A stretch of 64,000 nt of DNA from Arthrobacter sp. Leaf69 (GCF_001422645.1 NZ_LMLR01000010.1:268237-332236), one strand, 5' to 3'; positions 44,020 through 53,606 are shown, counted from the stretch's first letter. Notes: generated by a model from the sequence alone, not told the origin. Made by a program: numbers and translations.

Positions 44020-46695
44020 ATGGCACGTGGAACGCTGCGGATTTTCCTGGGGGCCGCGCCCGGAGTCGGCAAGACCTACGAGATGCTCGAAGAGGCGCAC
44101 CGGCTCGGCAAGCGCGGCGAGGATGTCATCGTCGCGCTTGCCATGGACCACGGACGCAGCGAGACGCGGGCGCTGCTGGAGGGGCTGGAAATCATACCCC
44201 CGAGGCGCATGCCATACCGGGGCACCGAATTTGAGGAAATGGACCTGGACGCCGTCCTCGCCCGGGCACCCGGAACGGCGATCGTGGACGAGTACGCCCA
44301 CTCCAACATCCCGGGGAGCCGAAACCCCAAACGCTGGCAGGACGTCGACGAGCTGCTCGACGCGGGAATCGACGTCCTGTCCACGGTTAACATCCAGCAT
44401 CTGGCATCGCTGGGCGACGTCGTCAGCGCGATCACCGACGTCCACCAGGCGGAGACGGTACCGGACGACGTCGTCCGCCGGGCCGATCAGATCCATCTCG
44501 TCGACATCTCCCCCGAGCTGCTGCGGCAGCGCCTGGGCGACGGAAAGATCTACGCCCCCGAGAAGATCGATGCGGCACTCTCGAACTACTTCCGTCTGGG
44601 CAATCTCACCGCACTGCGGGAGCTGGCGCTGCTGTGGCTGGCCGACCGTGTGGATGAGGGCCTCGCCAAGTACCGGGCGGAGCAGGGTATCGAGGAAAGC
44701 TGGCCGGCCAGGGAGCGGATCGTGGTGGGCCTGACAGGCGGCCCTGAAGGGGAGGTCCTGATCCGCCGCGGCGCCCGGATCCTCAACCGCGTCAGCGGCG
44801 GTGACCTGCTGGCGTTACACGTTCGGGCCTCGGACGGGGTCGCCAGCGAGTCCCCCCAGGCGCTCGAAGCCCAACGCCATCTGATCCAGGACCTGGGCGG
44901 CAGTTACCACATTGTGACGGGTGAGGATCCGGCCGGGGCCCTGCTGGACTTCGCCCGCAGCGTCAACGCCACCCAGATCGTCGTCGGCATCTCCCGGCGC
45001 AAGAAGATCTCCGCTTTGCTGGGAAACCTGCTTGGCGGAGGCGTCGGCACGCGGGTTGTGCGCGATTCCGGCGACATCGACGTCCACATGGTTTCCCACC
45101 CGCTGGGCGGGCATGGCACCCGGCCGTCCCGGCAACGCGATCTGGGCCGCGTCCGGGTGACGGTCGGCTTCATTCTGGCCGCGCTCCTCCCGGCCGTGCT
45201 GCAGCTCCTGCTGCTGGTCCTGAACCCTGAGCGCAACGTGGCCACCGTGATGCTGGTCCAGCTAAGCGGTTCCATCGGGGTGGCACTCGTCGGCGGACTC
45301 TGGCCCGCGATCCTCGCCGCACTCTGGAGCAGCCTGCTCGTCAATTACTTCTCCACCCCGCCAGTCGGGACCCTCACCATCAGCGATCCGCAGAACCTCC
45401 TCGCCCTGCTGGTGTTTGTGGGGGTTTCGGCAGCCGTGGCGGTCGTTGTCGACTTGTCGGCCCGGCGGTCCAAGGAAGCTGCCCGCGCCCGTGCGGAAGC
45501 CACGACCCTCAGTGACCTGGCCAGGAGTGCATCCGGCGCCGACGATACGGTCCGGGCCCTCCTGGAGCAGGCACTAGGCGTCTTCCAGGTCCGGGGGGCC
45601 GCCATCTTCAGCCTCGCTGATTCCCGGAGCGACGGAGGGGCTTCTGGCGCCAACGGGCGGAAGTGGAGGCTGCTTGCCGCAGCCGGGGACCTTGCCGCAG
45701 GCGACACCGAACGGGGCGGCGCCGACGGCGAGAACATTGAAGAGATCGATTCCTCGACGCGCCTCGTGCTGTTCGGCCGGATCCTGCCAGCGAGTGACCG
45801 GCGCCTGCTGGGGGCCTTCGGAGTCCATCTGAATGCCCAACTGGAACGCCAGCAGCTCGCGGCCAGCCGCCGTCAGATGCTGCGCCTCGCCGAAAGCAAT
45901 ACCATCCGAACGTCCATCCTCCGTGCCGTGTCCCATGACCTCCGCACTCCGCTGGCCGGAATCAAACTCGCCGTCGGCGGCCTGCGCCGCGACGGCGCCC
46001 GGTATACCCCGGACGAACAACAGGAGCTGCTCGCGACCATCGAGGAATGCTCGGACCGGCTGGACGGCCTGGTGGGCAACCTGCTGGATATGTCCCGAAT
46101 CAGCGCCGACGCCGCCCACCCCTTGCTCAAGCCCGTGCGCTGGTACGAGGTCATCCCGGACGCCCTGCGCGCCGTGCCGGAGGGGCGTGCCCGGGTGGAA
46201 CTGCCCGCCAACATGCCGGAAGTCGACGCGGATCCCGGGATGCTTGAGCGCGTCATTGCCAACGTCGTCGAAAACGCCGTGAAGTACGCGCCCGACTCCG
46301 ACGTCGTCCTGGTCGGCGCGGGGGGCGGGCTCAGCCCGGTTACCCTCGAAGGCCGCCCGGCAGGAGAACTGCGCATCATCGATCACGGCCGGGGAATCCC
46401 GGCAGAGAGGGTCGTGGAAATGTTCCGGCCGTTCCAGCGTCTGGACGACGCCCCGCAAACTACCGGCATCGGCCTGGGCCTGGCCGTGGCCAAGGGGTTC
46501 ACCGACGCCATGGGCGGAAGCCTGACCGCCGAAGCAACACCCGGGGGCGGCCTCACCATGGTCATCCGGCTGCCGCTGTCCACCGGCATGCCTTTCGAGA
46601 CACGCCGCCAACAGGCCCCCCTGGAACCGCAGTCCGCCATGGACCACCGGCGTCACACCCTGCCGCTCAGTGCGTCCGGAACGGACGCCGGATGA
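44020..46695 (+). CDS. kdpD: KdpD, potassium-responsive sensor histidine kinase
   Basis: An 891-residue membrane sensor. In order: KdpD domain with Walker A GAAPGVGKTYE (about 10-20) and DEYAHSNIPGSRNPKRWQD; a universal-stress-like region (about 230-360); four helices (about 385-490); a GAF-like segment; HisKA with the phosphorylated H639 in VSHDLRTPLAG; and HATPase motifs DHGRGIPAE and GIGLGLAVAKG. It senses K+ limitation and phosphorylates KdpE. It overlaps kdpE by four bases. Confidence 0.97.
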   Translation: MARGTLRIFLGAAPGVGKTYEMLEEAHRLGKRGEDVIVALAMDHGRSETRALLEGLEIIPPRRMPYRGTEFEEMDLDAVLARAPGTAIVDEYAHSNIPGSRNPKRWQDVDELLDAGIDVLSTVNIQHLASLGDVVSAITDVHQAETVPDDVVRRADQIHLVDISPELLRQRLGDGKIYAPEKIDAALSNYFRLGNLTALRELALLWLADRVDEGLAKYRAEQGIEESWPARERIVVGLTGGPEGEVLIRRGARILNRVSGGDLLALHVRASDGVASESPQALEAQRHLIQDLGGSYHIVTGEDPAGALLDFARSVNATQIVVGISRRKKISALLGNLLGGGVGTRVVRDSGDIDVHMVSHPLGGHGTRPSRQRDLGRVRVTVGFILAALLPAVLQLLLLVLNPERNVATVMLVQLSGSIGVALVGGLWPAILAALWSSLLVNYFSTPPVGTLTISDPQNLLALLVFVGVSAAVAVVVDLSARRSKEAARARAEATTLSDLARSASGADDTVRALLEQALGVFQVRGAAIFSLADSRSDGGASGANGRKWRLLAAAGDLAAGDTERGGADGENIEEIDSSTRLVLFGRILPASDRRLLGAFGVHLNAQLERQQLAASRRQMLRLAESNTIRTSILRAVSHDLRTPLAGIKLAVGGLRRDGARYTPDEQQELLATIEECSDRLDGLVGNLLDMSRISADAAHPLLKPVRWYEVIPDALRAVPEGRARVELPANMPEVDADPGMLERVIANVVENAVKYAPDSDVVLVGAGGGLSPVTLEGRPAGELRIIDHGRGIPAERVVEMFRPFQRLDDAPQTTGIGLGLAVAKGFTDAMGGSLTAEATPGGGLTMVIRLPLSTGMPFETRRQQAPLEPQSAMDHRRHTLPLSASGTDAG

Positions 46696-47366
46696 CCGCC
46701 GTCCTGGTGGTCGACGACGACCCTCATCTGCTCAGGGCCCTGCGGATCACCCTGCAGGCCCACGGCTACGATGTGACCACCGCGGCTGATGGCCATTCGG
46801 CCCTGCTGGCGGCCACCCAGCACCCCCTGGCACTTGTTATCCTGGACCTCGGCCTGCCGGACTTGGACGGCACCTCCGTGATCCGGGAACTCCGGACCTG
46901 GAGCCGGGTGCCCGTTCTGGTGCTGTCCGCCCGCCACGGTTCCGAGGACAAAGTGGAGGCCCTGGACGCCGGAGCCGACGACTACATCACGAAGCCGTTC
47001 GGCCTGGATGAACTCCTGGCGCGGCTGCGCGCCCTGCTGCGTCGCAGCGCCGACCCGGATCAGGAACCCGTAGTCACTACAGATGCGTTCACCGTGGACC
47101 TGGAAAAACACCGCGTCACGCGGGACGGCCAGGACATCCGGCTTACTCCGACCGAATGGAAAATGCTCGAGGTGCTGGTCCGGAATCCGGAGAAACTCGT
47201 CACCCAGCAGCAGCTCCTGTCCGAGGTCTGGGGTCCGGCTTATGCCAAGGAGACCAACTATCTCCGCGTGTATATGGCCCAGCTCCGCCGCAAGCTGGAA
47301 CCGGAGACCGCCGCTCCGCGGCACCTGATCACAGAGGCGGGGATCGGTTACCGTTTCCTGCCCTGA
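46692..47366 (+). CDS. kdpE: KdpE, response regulator
   Basis: A 224-residue OmpR-class regulator. Receiver domain with phosphoacceptor D52 in VILDLGLPDLDG, K in DDYITKPFGLDELL, and a winged-helix output domain (LTPTEWKMLEVLVRNP, VYMAQLRRKLEPE). It activates the kdp operon when phosphorylated by KdpD; its predicted sites are the 11-base-spaced repeats at 39181-39276. Confidence 0.97.
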   Translation: MTAVLVVDDDPHLLRALRITLQAHGYDVTTAADGHSALLAATQHPLALVILDLGLPDLDGTSVIRELRTWSRVPVLVLSARHGSEDKVEALDAGADDYITKPFGLDELLARLRALLRRSADPDQEPVVTTDAFTVDLEKHRVTRDGQDIRLTPTEWKMLEVLVRNPEKLVTQQQLLSEVWGPAYAKETNYLRVYMAQLRRKLEPETAAPRHLITEAGIGYRFLP

Positions 47367-47370
47367 CGCC

Positions 47371-47395
47371 GGCCGGGTGCCGCAGTTGCCCGGCC
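47371..47395. terminator. Candidate terminator between kdpE and acyl-CoA dehydrogenase gene
   Basis: GGCCGGG (47371-47377) and CCCGGCC (47389-47395) form a perfect 7-base stem 4 bases after the kdpE stop, between convergent genes. No T-run is present. Confidence 0.4.
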
Positions 47396-47406
47396 CCGGC
47401 CCGGCC

Positions 47407-48642
47407 TTAGACGAACGCGGACTTCCCGGTCACGGCCCGGGCCACGATCAATGAGTTGATCTCGTAGCTGCCCTCGTACGTGTACAGGACTTCGGCGTCG
47501 CCAAAGAGTTTGCCCATTTCGTAGTCGCTGCTGATCCCGTTGCCGCCCATCAGTGAGCGTCCCATCGCCACCGACGCCCGGGCCAGCCGGGTGGTGGTGG
47601 ATTTGGCCATCGCGGCCTGGACCATCTCGAGCTTGCCGTCTTCCTGGATCCGGGCCAGCTGCGCCATCAGCGATAGGGAGGCGGACGCGTTGCCCAGGAT
47701 TTCGGCCAGCTGCTGCTGGATCAGCTGGAAGCGCGCCAGCTCCTTGCCAAACTGTTTCCGCTCCAGCGAGTAGGAACGCGCGACGTCGAACGCGGCCAGC
47801 TGGATGCCGGCGGCCTGCCAGCCCACCCAGGCGCGCGAATCGCGGAGCAGTTCGTTGGCTTTGGAGAAGTCCGTGGCGCCCGGGAGCAGGTTGGACTGCG
47901 GGATGCGGACCTCGTCGAGCACGATGTCCGCGTTCTGCATGATCCGCAGCCCGATCTTGTTCGCGATCTTGGTGGCAGTGTAGCCGGGACGGTCCGTCTC
48001 CACGATGAAGCCCTTGATCTGCTGGTCCGCCACATCCCGTGCCCAGACCAGGGCGAAGTCCGCAATGGTGCCGGCACCGATCCAGCGCTTGGCACCGCTG
48101 ATCACCCACTCACCGCCCTCCAGCCGGGCCGTCGTCGCCAGCCCGCCGGCGATGTCGGAACCATGGTCCGGCTCGGTCAGCGCAAAGGCGCCGATCTGGG
48201 TCAGGGCCGTCAGGCCCGGCAGCCAGCGTGCCTTCTGCTCCTCGGAGCCGAGCTGGTCGATCATGCCGACGATCAGCTCGTTGTGGATCCCGACGAGCGC
48301 CGAGAGTGACACGTCGGCGCGTGCCACCTCGACATACATCAGTCCCTTGAACAGCTTGGAAGTGCCGTCGGTCTGCAGTCCGCCGAGGCCGTACTTGCCG
48401 AGTTCGGCGAGCAGCCCGAAGGGGAATTCCTCGCGGTTCCAGTAGTCGATCGATGCCGCCCGGATCCGGGATTGGAGGAAATCGCGGATTTCCTGGTAGC
48501 GGGCCTGCTCCGCCGGAGGCAGCAGGTCCACGATGTACATCAGGTCGGCGTCCGGGAAGGGCGGGGCGGTTACGCCTCCCGGCGCTGCTTCGTCCCCAGT
48601 GACCTTCTGTCCGCTGGCACGTCCTTGTGGCTGCACGGGCAT
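47407..48642 (-). CDS. Acyl-CoA dehydrogenase
   Basis: A 411-residue FAD flavoprotein that introduces a 2,3 double bond into an acyl-CoA. Motifs: FALTEPDHGSDIAGG, GAKRWIGAGTIADF, and GGNGISSDYEMGK near the C-terminus. The likely catalytic base is the Glu in TYEGSYEINSL, the position used in glutaryl-CoA and related dehydrogenases. It is divergent from an acyl-CoA synthetase (48806). Its upstream motif is shared with the mmsA operon, which raises the possibility of an isobutyryl-CoA role. Exact substrate not assigned. Confidence 0.9.
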   Translation of the reverse strand: MPVQPQGRASGQKVTGDEAAPGGVTAPPFPDADLMYIVDLLPPAEQARYQEIRDFLQSRIRAASIDYWNREEFPFGLLAELGKYGLGGLQTDGTSKLFKGLMYVEVARADVSLSALVGIHNELIVGMIDQLGSEEQKARWLPGLTALTQIGAFALTEPDHGSDIAGGLATTARLEGGEWVISGAKRWIGAGTIADFALVWARDVADQQIKGFIVETDRPGYTATKIANKIGLRIMQNADIVLDEVRIPQSNLLPGATDFSKANELLRDSRAWVGWQAAGIQLAAFDVARSYSLERKQFGKELARFQLIQQQLAEILGNASASLSLMAQLARIQEDGKLEMVQAAMAKSTTTRLARASVAMGRSLMGGNGISSDYEMGKLFGDAEVLYTYEGSYEINSLIVARAVTGKSAFV

Positions 48643-48690
48643 GTATCCCTTCGTAGTGAACCGGTCATGAACCGGTCCGGCTCTTCCAAA

Positions 48691-48735
48691 CCCTTGGATG
48701 TCCTAGTATATTGCACAGTGATGGGGATCACTAGG
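48691..48735. promoter_or_regulatory. Divergent control region of acyl-CoA dehydrogenase and acyl-CoA synthetase
   Basis: On the minus strand, TATACTAGGACATCCAAG (48710-48693) contains a -10-like TATACT and a near-palindrome CTAGGACATCCAAG. A second inverted pair, CCTAGT (48702-48707) and ACTAGG (48730-48735), overlaps it. The core TATACT-A-GGAC-A-TCC recurs before mmsA at 58740. A TetR- or GntR-type repressor site is the simplest reading. Confidence 0.5.
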
Positions 48736-48805
48736 CAACGGTGGATCTCCGGGCAACGGCGCCGGGCCTGAAACGGCTGCGCCACCAGACGTCGAAAGGT
48801 GCACC

Positions 48806-50548
48806 ATGACAGTCACTGAGGAATTCCGCGCAGCACGCGACCGGATGCTTGGCCTCCGCACGGACTACGAGGCGGCGCGCACCGAATTCCAGTGGCCGCG
48901 TTTTGAGCACTTCAACTTCGCGCTGGACTGGTTCGACCAGATCGCGGCGGACCCGGCCAAAGCCGGCAAGCCGGCCCTCGTCATCGTCGAGCAGGACGGC
49001 TCCGCCACGCGGCGCAGCTACGCAGACCTCTCCCGCCGCTCCGCCCAGGTGGCCAACTGGCTGCGCGGCCAGGGTGTGCGGCGCGGCGACCGGATGATCA
49101 TCATGCTCGGCAACCAGGTGGAACTCTGGGAACTGATGCTCGCCGGGATCAAGCTGGGCATCGTCATGATCCCCACCACTACCCTGATGGGGCCTGCCGA
49201 CCTGAAGGACCGCGTGGAGCGCGGCGGGGCGAACTGGGCCGCCGTCGGAAGCGCCAATATCGGGAAGTTCGCCGAGGTCCCGGGCGACTACACGCTGATC
49301 GAAGTCGGCGCCGGCAGCGCGGCCGCCGATGAAAACGTCCTGCAGTACGCAGCCTCGGCCGGTTCGGGCGATGAGTTCACGCCGGACGCGCCGACCCTGG
49401 CCGACGAGACCCTGCTGCTCTACTTCACCTCGGGCACCACGTCCAAGGCCAAGCTGGTGGAGCACACGCACACCTCCTACCCGGTGGGCCATCTGTCCAC
49501 CATGTTCTGGATCGGCATGGAACCCGGCGACGTGCACCTGAACGTGGCCTCCCCCGGCTGGGCCAAGCACGCCTGGTCCAACGTGTTCACGCCGTGGATC
49601 GCCGAAGCCTGCGTCTTTATCTACAACTACGAGCGCTTCGACGCCAAGGCGCTCATGGAGCAGATGGACCGCGAAGCAGTCACGAGCTTCTGCGCCCCTC
49701 CCACGGTGTGGCGCATGCTCATCCAGGCCGACCTGACCCTGCTCAAGAACCCGCCCACCAAGGTGGTGTCCGCCGGGGAGCCGCTCAACGCCGAAGTGAT
49801 CGACCAGGTCCAGCGCGCCTGGGGCCAGACCATCCGCGACGGCTTCGGCCAGACCGAATCCACGGTGCAGATCGCGAACACCCCGGGCCAGCCGATCAAG
49901 ATCGGCGCCATGGGCAAACCCCTGCCGGGTTACGACGTGGTCCTCGTGGACCCCGCCACCGGCGCGGAAGGCGACGACGGCGAGCTCTGCCTGCGCCTTG
50001 ACCCCCGCCCCGTCGGGTTGATGAAGGCGTACTACGGGGACCCCGACAAGACGGCGGAGGCGTTCCGCGACGGCTACTACCACACGGGCGACATGGCGAG
50101 CCGGGACGAGCGCGGCATCATCACTTACGTGGGCCGCGGCGACGACGTCTTCAAATCCTCCGACTACCGGCTGTCCCCGTTCGAGCTGGAAAGCGTGCTG
50201 ATCGAGCACCCGGCGGTGGCCGAGGCCGCCGTCGTCCCCTCCCCGGACGCGCTCAAGCTCTCCGTGCCCAAGGCATTTGTGGTCCTGGCCGCCGGGCACG
50301 AGGCCGGCCCGGAGCTGGCCGAGGACATCCTGCGCTACTGCCGCGACCACCTGGCACCGTTCAAGCGGATCCGCCGGCTGGAGTTCGCCGAGCTGCCCAA
50401 AACCATCTCGGGCAAGATCCGGCGCGTGGAGCTGCGGCACAGCGAAGAACTGCGCCACGGCGGCGGGACGGTCCCGGCGGGTCTCGGCACGGAGTACTCC
50501 GAGGCGGACTTCCCGGGGCTGAAAAGCCCGGCCGAAAAGCTAGGCTGA
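48806..50548 (+). CDS. AMP-binding acyl-CoA synthetase
   Basis: A 580-residue ANL-family synthetase. Motifs: YFTSGTTSKAK (P-loop), DGFGQTEST (A5), YYHTGDMASRDERGIITYVGR and the lysine in KTISGKIRR. The layout of the N-terminus (MTVTEEFRAARDRMLGLRTD) is typical of medium-chain or aromatic acyl-CoA synthetases. It is divergent from the acyl-CoA dehydrogenase and followed by a MarR gene after 36 bases. It activates a fatty or aromatic acid; which one is unclear. Confidence 0.92.
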   Translation: MTVTEEFRAARDRMLGLRTDYEAARTEFQWPRFEHFNFALDWFDQIAADPAKAGKPALVIVEQDGSATRRSYADLSRRSAQVANWLRGQGVRRGDRMIIMLGNQVELWELMLAGIKLGIVMIPTTTLMGPADLKDRVERGGANWAAVGSANIGKFAEVPGDYTLIEVGAGSAAADENVLQYAASAGSGDEFTPDAPTLADETLLLYFTSGTTSKAKLVEHTHTSYPVGHLSTMFWIGMEPGDVHLNVASPGWAKHAWSNVFTPWIAEACVFIYNYERFDAKALMEQMDREAVTSFCAPPTVWRMLIQADLTLLKNPPTKVVSAGEPLNAEVIDQVQRAWGQTIRDGFGQTESTVQIANTPGQPIKIGAMGKPLPGYDVVLVDPATGAEGDDGELCLRLDPRPVGLMKAYYGDPDKTAEAFRDGYYHTGDMASRDERGIITYVGRGDDVFKSSDYRLSPFELESVLIEHPAVAEAAVVPSPDALKLSVPKAFVVLAAGHEAGPELAEDILRYCRDHLAPFKRIRRLEFAELPKTISGKIRRVELRHSEELRHGGGTVPAGLGTEYSEADFPGLKSPAEKLG

Positions 50549-50584
50549 ACCCCATGAAACTCAGGACAAGAAGCTGGGGGTGCC

Positions 50585-51091
50585 GTGGCAACGCCCCTGC
50601 CGCGTGATCCGATCGCCGACGCCCGGCTGAACTGGGAACGGCACGGCTGGTCCGACGTCGCCGCGCCCATGGCTGCCATCACCGCCATCATGCGGACCCA
50701 GCAGCTCTTGCTGGCCCGGATCGAAGGGGTCCTGAAGCCGTTCGGGCTGACGTTTGCCCGGTACGAGCTCCTGGCCCTGCTGAGCTTCGCCCGCAGCGGC
50801 GCGCTGCCCATGAACAAGGCAAGCGCGCTGCTGCAGGTCCACCCCACCTCGGTGACGAATGCCGTCGACCGGCTCCAGCAGGCGGGGCTGGTCCTCCGCT
50901 CGCCGCATCCCACCGACGGGCGCACCACTCTCATTGAGCTCACCCCGGAGGGGCGGACGCTGGCCAAACGCGCGACGGCGGCACTCAACACCGAGGTGTT
51001 CGCCCAGTCAGGCTTCGCGGAGCAGGATGTCGACCAGCTGATCCGGATCCTGGGCACCTTCCGCCGCAATGCCGGCGACTTCAGCGAATGA
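50585..51091 (+). CDS. MarR-family transcriptional regulator
   Basis: A 168-residue winged-helix regulator: LTFARYELLALLSFARSG, then the recognition region KASALLQVHPTSVTNAVDRL and the wing LVLRSPHPTDGRTTLIELT. The start is GTG at 50585. Co-directional with the acyl-CoA synthetase, it probably senses its substrate or CoA-ester and controls this pair, a common arrangement for MarR proteins. Confidence 0.9.
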   Translation: MATPLPRDPIADARLNWERHGWSDVAAPMAAITAIMRTQQLLLARIEGVLKPFGLTFARYELLALLSFARSGALPMNKASALLQVHPTSVTNAVDRLQQAGLVLRSPHPTDGRTTLIELTPEGRTLAKRATAALNTEVFAQSGFAEQDVDQLIRILGTFRRNAGDFSE

Positions 51092-51127
51092 TCCGCCCGA
51101 ACTGAACGGACCGACCAACGCTGACCG

Positions 51128-51149
51128 CCCGTCACACTGCAGTGACGGG
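51128..51149. repeat. Inverted repeat ahead of the LuxR gene
   Basis: CCCGTCAC (51128-51135) and GTGACGGG (51142-51149) are exact reverse complements around ACTGCA. It lies 24 bases before the LuxR-type start and 36 bases after the marR stop. It may be an operator, or a terminator for marR, although there is no T-run. Confidence 0.5.
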
Positions 51150-51173
51150 CTCCGCGGCCCCAGGAGACGACTC

Positions 51174-52028
51174 ATGCAGCCGAACGCCTATTCCCGCCCC
51201 GATGACCGGGAGCTGCTCCGCGCATCCCTGCGCCTGCTCTCCGGCAGGTTCCGGCCCGCCGTGCTCTTCGCCGGGCTGGCCAGCGGCGAGCGGCTGCAAC
51301 TGACGGACTTCCTGGGCACCGCGACGTCCAGCCTGCACCAGGTGGTGGTGGTCCCCGGAGCCGGCCTCGGCGGCCGGGTCTTCGCCCAGCGCCGGCCGTT
51401 CCTGGTGGAGGACTACATCGCATCCGAGGGAATCACCCATGAATACGATCTCGCCGTCAGGCGGGAACGGTTGACCTCGATGGCGGCCGTCCCCGTGGTG
51501 GTCAAGGGCACGTCGCGGGCGGTGCTGTACGTCGCCAGCCGCGACAGTGCGCCACTGGGGGAAACTGCTGTGCGCGAGGCGATGGCGGCTGCCGCCGAGA
51601 TTGCCGGGGAACTCCGCGTCCGTGACGAGGTGGACCGCAGGGTGTCGATTATCGACACGGCACGGGCCGAGCCCGCCCTGACCCTTGACCGGAGCTGGCT
51701 GGAGCACGTCCGGGAGGCCCACGCCGAGCTGCGCTCCCTGGCCGGCTCGGTGTCCGACCCTGACCTGGCACGGCAGTTGGACATTATCGGCAGCCATCTG
51801 GCGCCGCCGCCCGCGGATGGGGTCCACCCGACGGCACGGCTGGCCCGCCGGGAACTCGACGTGCTGGCGCAGGTGGCACTCGGCTGCTCGTACCAGGAAA
51901 CCGCGGAGCGCCTCGGGCTGAAGGCCGTGACCGTCAAAAGTTACCTGCAGAACGCCATGGCCAAATTGTCCGCGCACAACCGGCTCGAGGCCGTGTCCGC
52001 GGCCCGCCGGCTGGGACTCATCCCGTAG
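51174..52028 (+). CDS. GAF-domain LuxR-type transcriptional regulator
   Basis: A 284-residue regulator. A GAF-like sensor (about 30-165: VVPGAGLGGRVFAQRRPFLVEDYI, MAAVPVVVKGTSRAVLYVA) is followed by a C-terminal LuxR helix-turn-helix (RRELDVLAQVALGCSYQETA, LKAVTVKSYLQNAMAKLS). ATG 51174 with AGGAG is preferred over an in-frame upstream start at 51069 that would overlap marR. It ends 83 bases before the end of the convergent MHS transporter gene (52112), which it may regulate. Confidence 0.88.
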   Translation: MQPNAYSRPDDRELLRASLRLLSGRFRPAVLFAGLASGERLQLTDFLGTATSSLHQVVVVPGAGLGGRVFAQRRPFLVEDYIASEGITHEYDLAVRRERLTSMAAVPVVVKGTSRAVLYVASRDSAPLGETAVREAMAAAAEIAGELRVRDEVDRRVSIIDTARAEPALTLDRSWLEHVREAHAELRSLAGSVSDPDLARQLDIIGSHLAPPPADGVHPTARLARRELDVLAQVALGCSYQETAERLGLKAVTVKSYLQNAMAKLSAHNRLEAVSAARRLGLIP

Positions 52029-52030
52029 AG

Positions 52031-52060
52031 CGGGGCTGCCGGATTTCACCGGCAGCCCCG
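52031..52060. terminator. Bidirectional terminator between LuxR and MHS transporter genes
   Basis: CGGGGCTGCCGG and CCGGCAGCCCCG form a perfect 12-base stem with a 6-base loop (ATTTCA) immediately after the LuxR stop. Confidence 0.75.
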
Positions 52061-52111
52061 CTCCCCCAATGGCAGTTCTCCCACAACAGGATCCCTGGGC
52101 TTCGAATCCTC

Positions 52112-53506
52112 CTAGTGCCGGGAGGCGGGCTCCGCGGCTCCGGCGGCGCTTACGGTTGCGGACACATCCGGCGTCGCGCCTTCCAGTCCTTGCTTTTCGC
52201 GGTTGGGCAGGAAGAGGGTGCACAGCACGCTGAACACGCCGATTCCGGCGAGCAGGAATCCGACGGACCACGCCCCGGACGTCCCGGCTAGCTGGGCGGC
52301 CACGAGCGGCACGATGCCGCCGCCGACGACGCCGGCGAGGTTGTAGCCCATGCCGGCGCCGGTGTAGCGGTAGCGGGTCTCGAACAGTTCGGGCAGCAGC
52401 GCCCCGGCGGGACCGTAGGCGATGGCGAAAATGACGAGGGTGACCGTCAGGCCGACGGCGAACGCGAAGACGGTGTTTGCGCTCAGGATCGGGAACAGCG
52501 CCAGGGACCACGGCACGGCGAGGATGCAGGAGGTGGCGATGACCTTCTTGCGGCCGAAGCGGTCCGAGAGAATGCCGGAAGCCAGGGTCGCGGCGGCGAC
52601 GAAAACGGAAGCGACCATGCCGGTGCTGAGCACTTCCACCCGGCTCAACTGCATGCCGGTGGGGCTCGAGGCGTAGCTGGTGAGGTAGGCGGTGCCCATG
52701 TAGAAGAAGGCAAACACCAGGGTCAGCGAGCCGCCGGCGAGCAGGATTTCGCGCGGCTGGCGCTTGATCGATTCGAGGACGGGAAGCTTGGTGGTGGTGT
52801 GGACGGTGGTGGCGGCGTTTTTGAACACCGGGGTTTCCTCGATGCTCAGCCGAACCCACAGGCCCACGAGTACCAGCACTGCGCTGAGGATGAACGGCAC
52901 GCGCCAGCCGATGGAGATGAACGCCTCGGACTTGTCCCCGAGGGTGAGGTTGGTGATCAGGAAGGTGCCGCTGGCCAGGAAAAAGGCCACCGACGGACCA
53001 ATCTGTGGAAAGGATCCGAAGAGGCCCCGCTTGCCCTTGGGCGCGTATTCGGCGACCAGCAAGGTGGCCCCGGCCCACTCTCCGCCCACGGCGAGGCCCT
53101 GCACGAAGCGCAGTACCACCAGGATGATCGGGGCGGCCACGCCGATTGTGTTGGCGTCGGGGATGAAGCCGATCAGCACGGTGGCGATGCCCATCATGAG
53201 CAGCGTGGTGATGAGGGTTTTCTTCCGGCCGATCCGGTCGCCGAAGTGGCCGAAGATGATGGCGCCCACCGGGCGGGCGAAGAAGGCGACGGCGAAGGTG
53301 CCGAAGGAGGCGATCGTGCCCGCGGCGGCCCCGAGCGCCGGGAAGAAGACGACGGGGAAGACCAGGGCAGCCGCGGTCCCGTAGATAAAGAAGTCGTAGA
53401 ACTCGATGGTGGTGCCGGCGAAGCTGGCGAAGGCGACCTTGCGGAGTGTCCTGCGGCTGGGCGGCGCCTGCAGCCCGGCCGGCGAACTCGGTGAAACTGA
53501 AGTCAT
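52112..53506 (-). CDS. MHS-family organic acid:H+ symporter (MFS)
   Basis: A 464-residue, 12-helix carrier of the shikimate/alpha-ketoglutarate/proline-betaine transporter group. Signatures: SFAGTTIEFYDFFIYGTAAAL, GHFGDRIGRKKTL, RFVQGLAVGGEWAGA and GILSDRFGRKKV. It is unrelated to the CoA-ligase-linked carrier at 24796 beyond the family. The regulator downstream (convergent) is LuxR-type, and an inverted repeat lies 73 bases before its start. Substrate unknown. Confidence 0.9.
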   Translation of the reverse strand: MTSVSPSSPAGLQAPPSRRTLRKVAFASFAGTTIEFYDFFIYGTAAALVFPVVFFPALGAAAGTIASFGTFAVAFFARPVGAIIFGHFGDRIGRKKTLITTLLMMGIATVLIGFIPDANTIGVAAPIILVVLRFVQGLAVGGEWAGATLLVAEYAPKGKRGLFGSFPQIGPSVAFFLASGTFLITNLTLGDKSEAFISIGWRVPFILSAVLVLVGLWVRLSIEETPVFKNAATTVHTTTKLPVLESIKRQPREILLAGGSLTLVFAFFYMGTAYLTSYASSPTGMQLSRVEVLSTGMVASVFVAAATLASGILSDRFGRKKVIATSCILAVPWSLALFPILSANTVFAFAVGLTVTLVIFAIAYGPAGALLPELFETRYRYTGAGMGYNLAGVVGGGIVPLVAAQLAGTSGAWSVGFLLAGIGVFSVLCTLFLPNREKQGLEGATPDVSATVSAAGAAEPASRH

Positions 53507-53578
53507 GGCGATCTCCTTTGATGTCAGACTCGGTGCACTGCTTTGTGACTCAGCTCACCGTAACCAAAGCGTGGACAT

Positions 53579-53606
53579 CCAACTACCTCCTAAAAGAGGT
53601 AGCTGG
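53579..53606. promoter_or_regulatory. Inverted repeat in the region between divergent MHS transporter and DUF1761-like genes
   Basis: CCAACTACCTC (53579-53589) and GAGGTAGCTGG (53596-53606) match with one mismatch around CTAAAA. It is a strong operator candidate, for instance for the LuxR-type regulator at 51174. Confidence 0.55.

Noticed and set aside
48731..50458. 575-codon open frame opposite the acyl-CoA synthetase
   Set aside because: Shadow of a gene with all ANL motifs; no motif or ribosome-binding site of its own.
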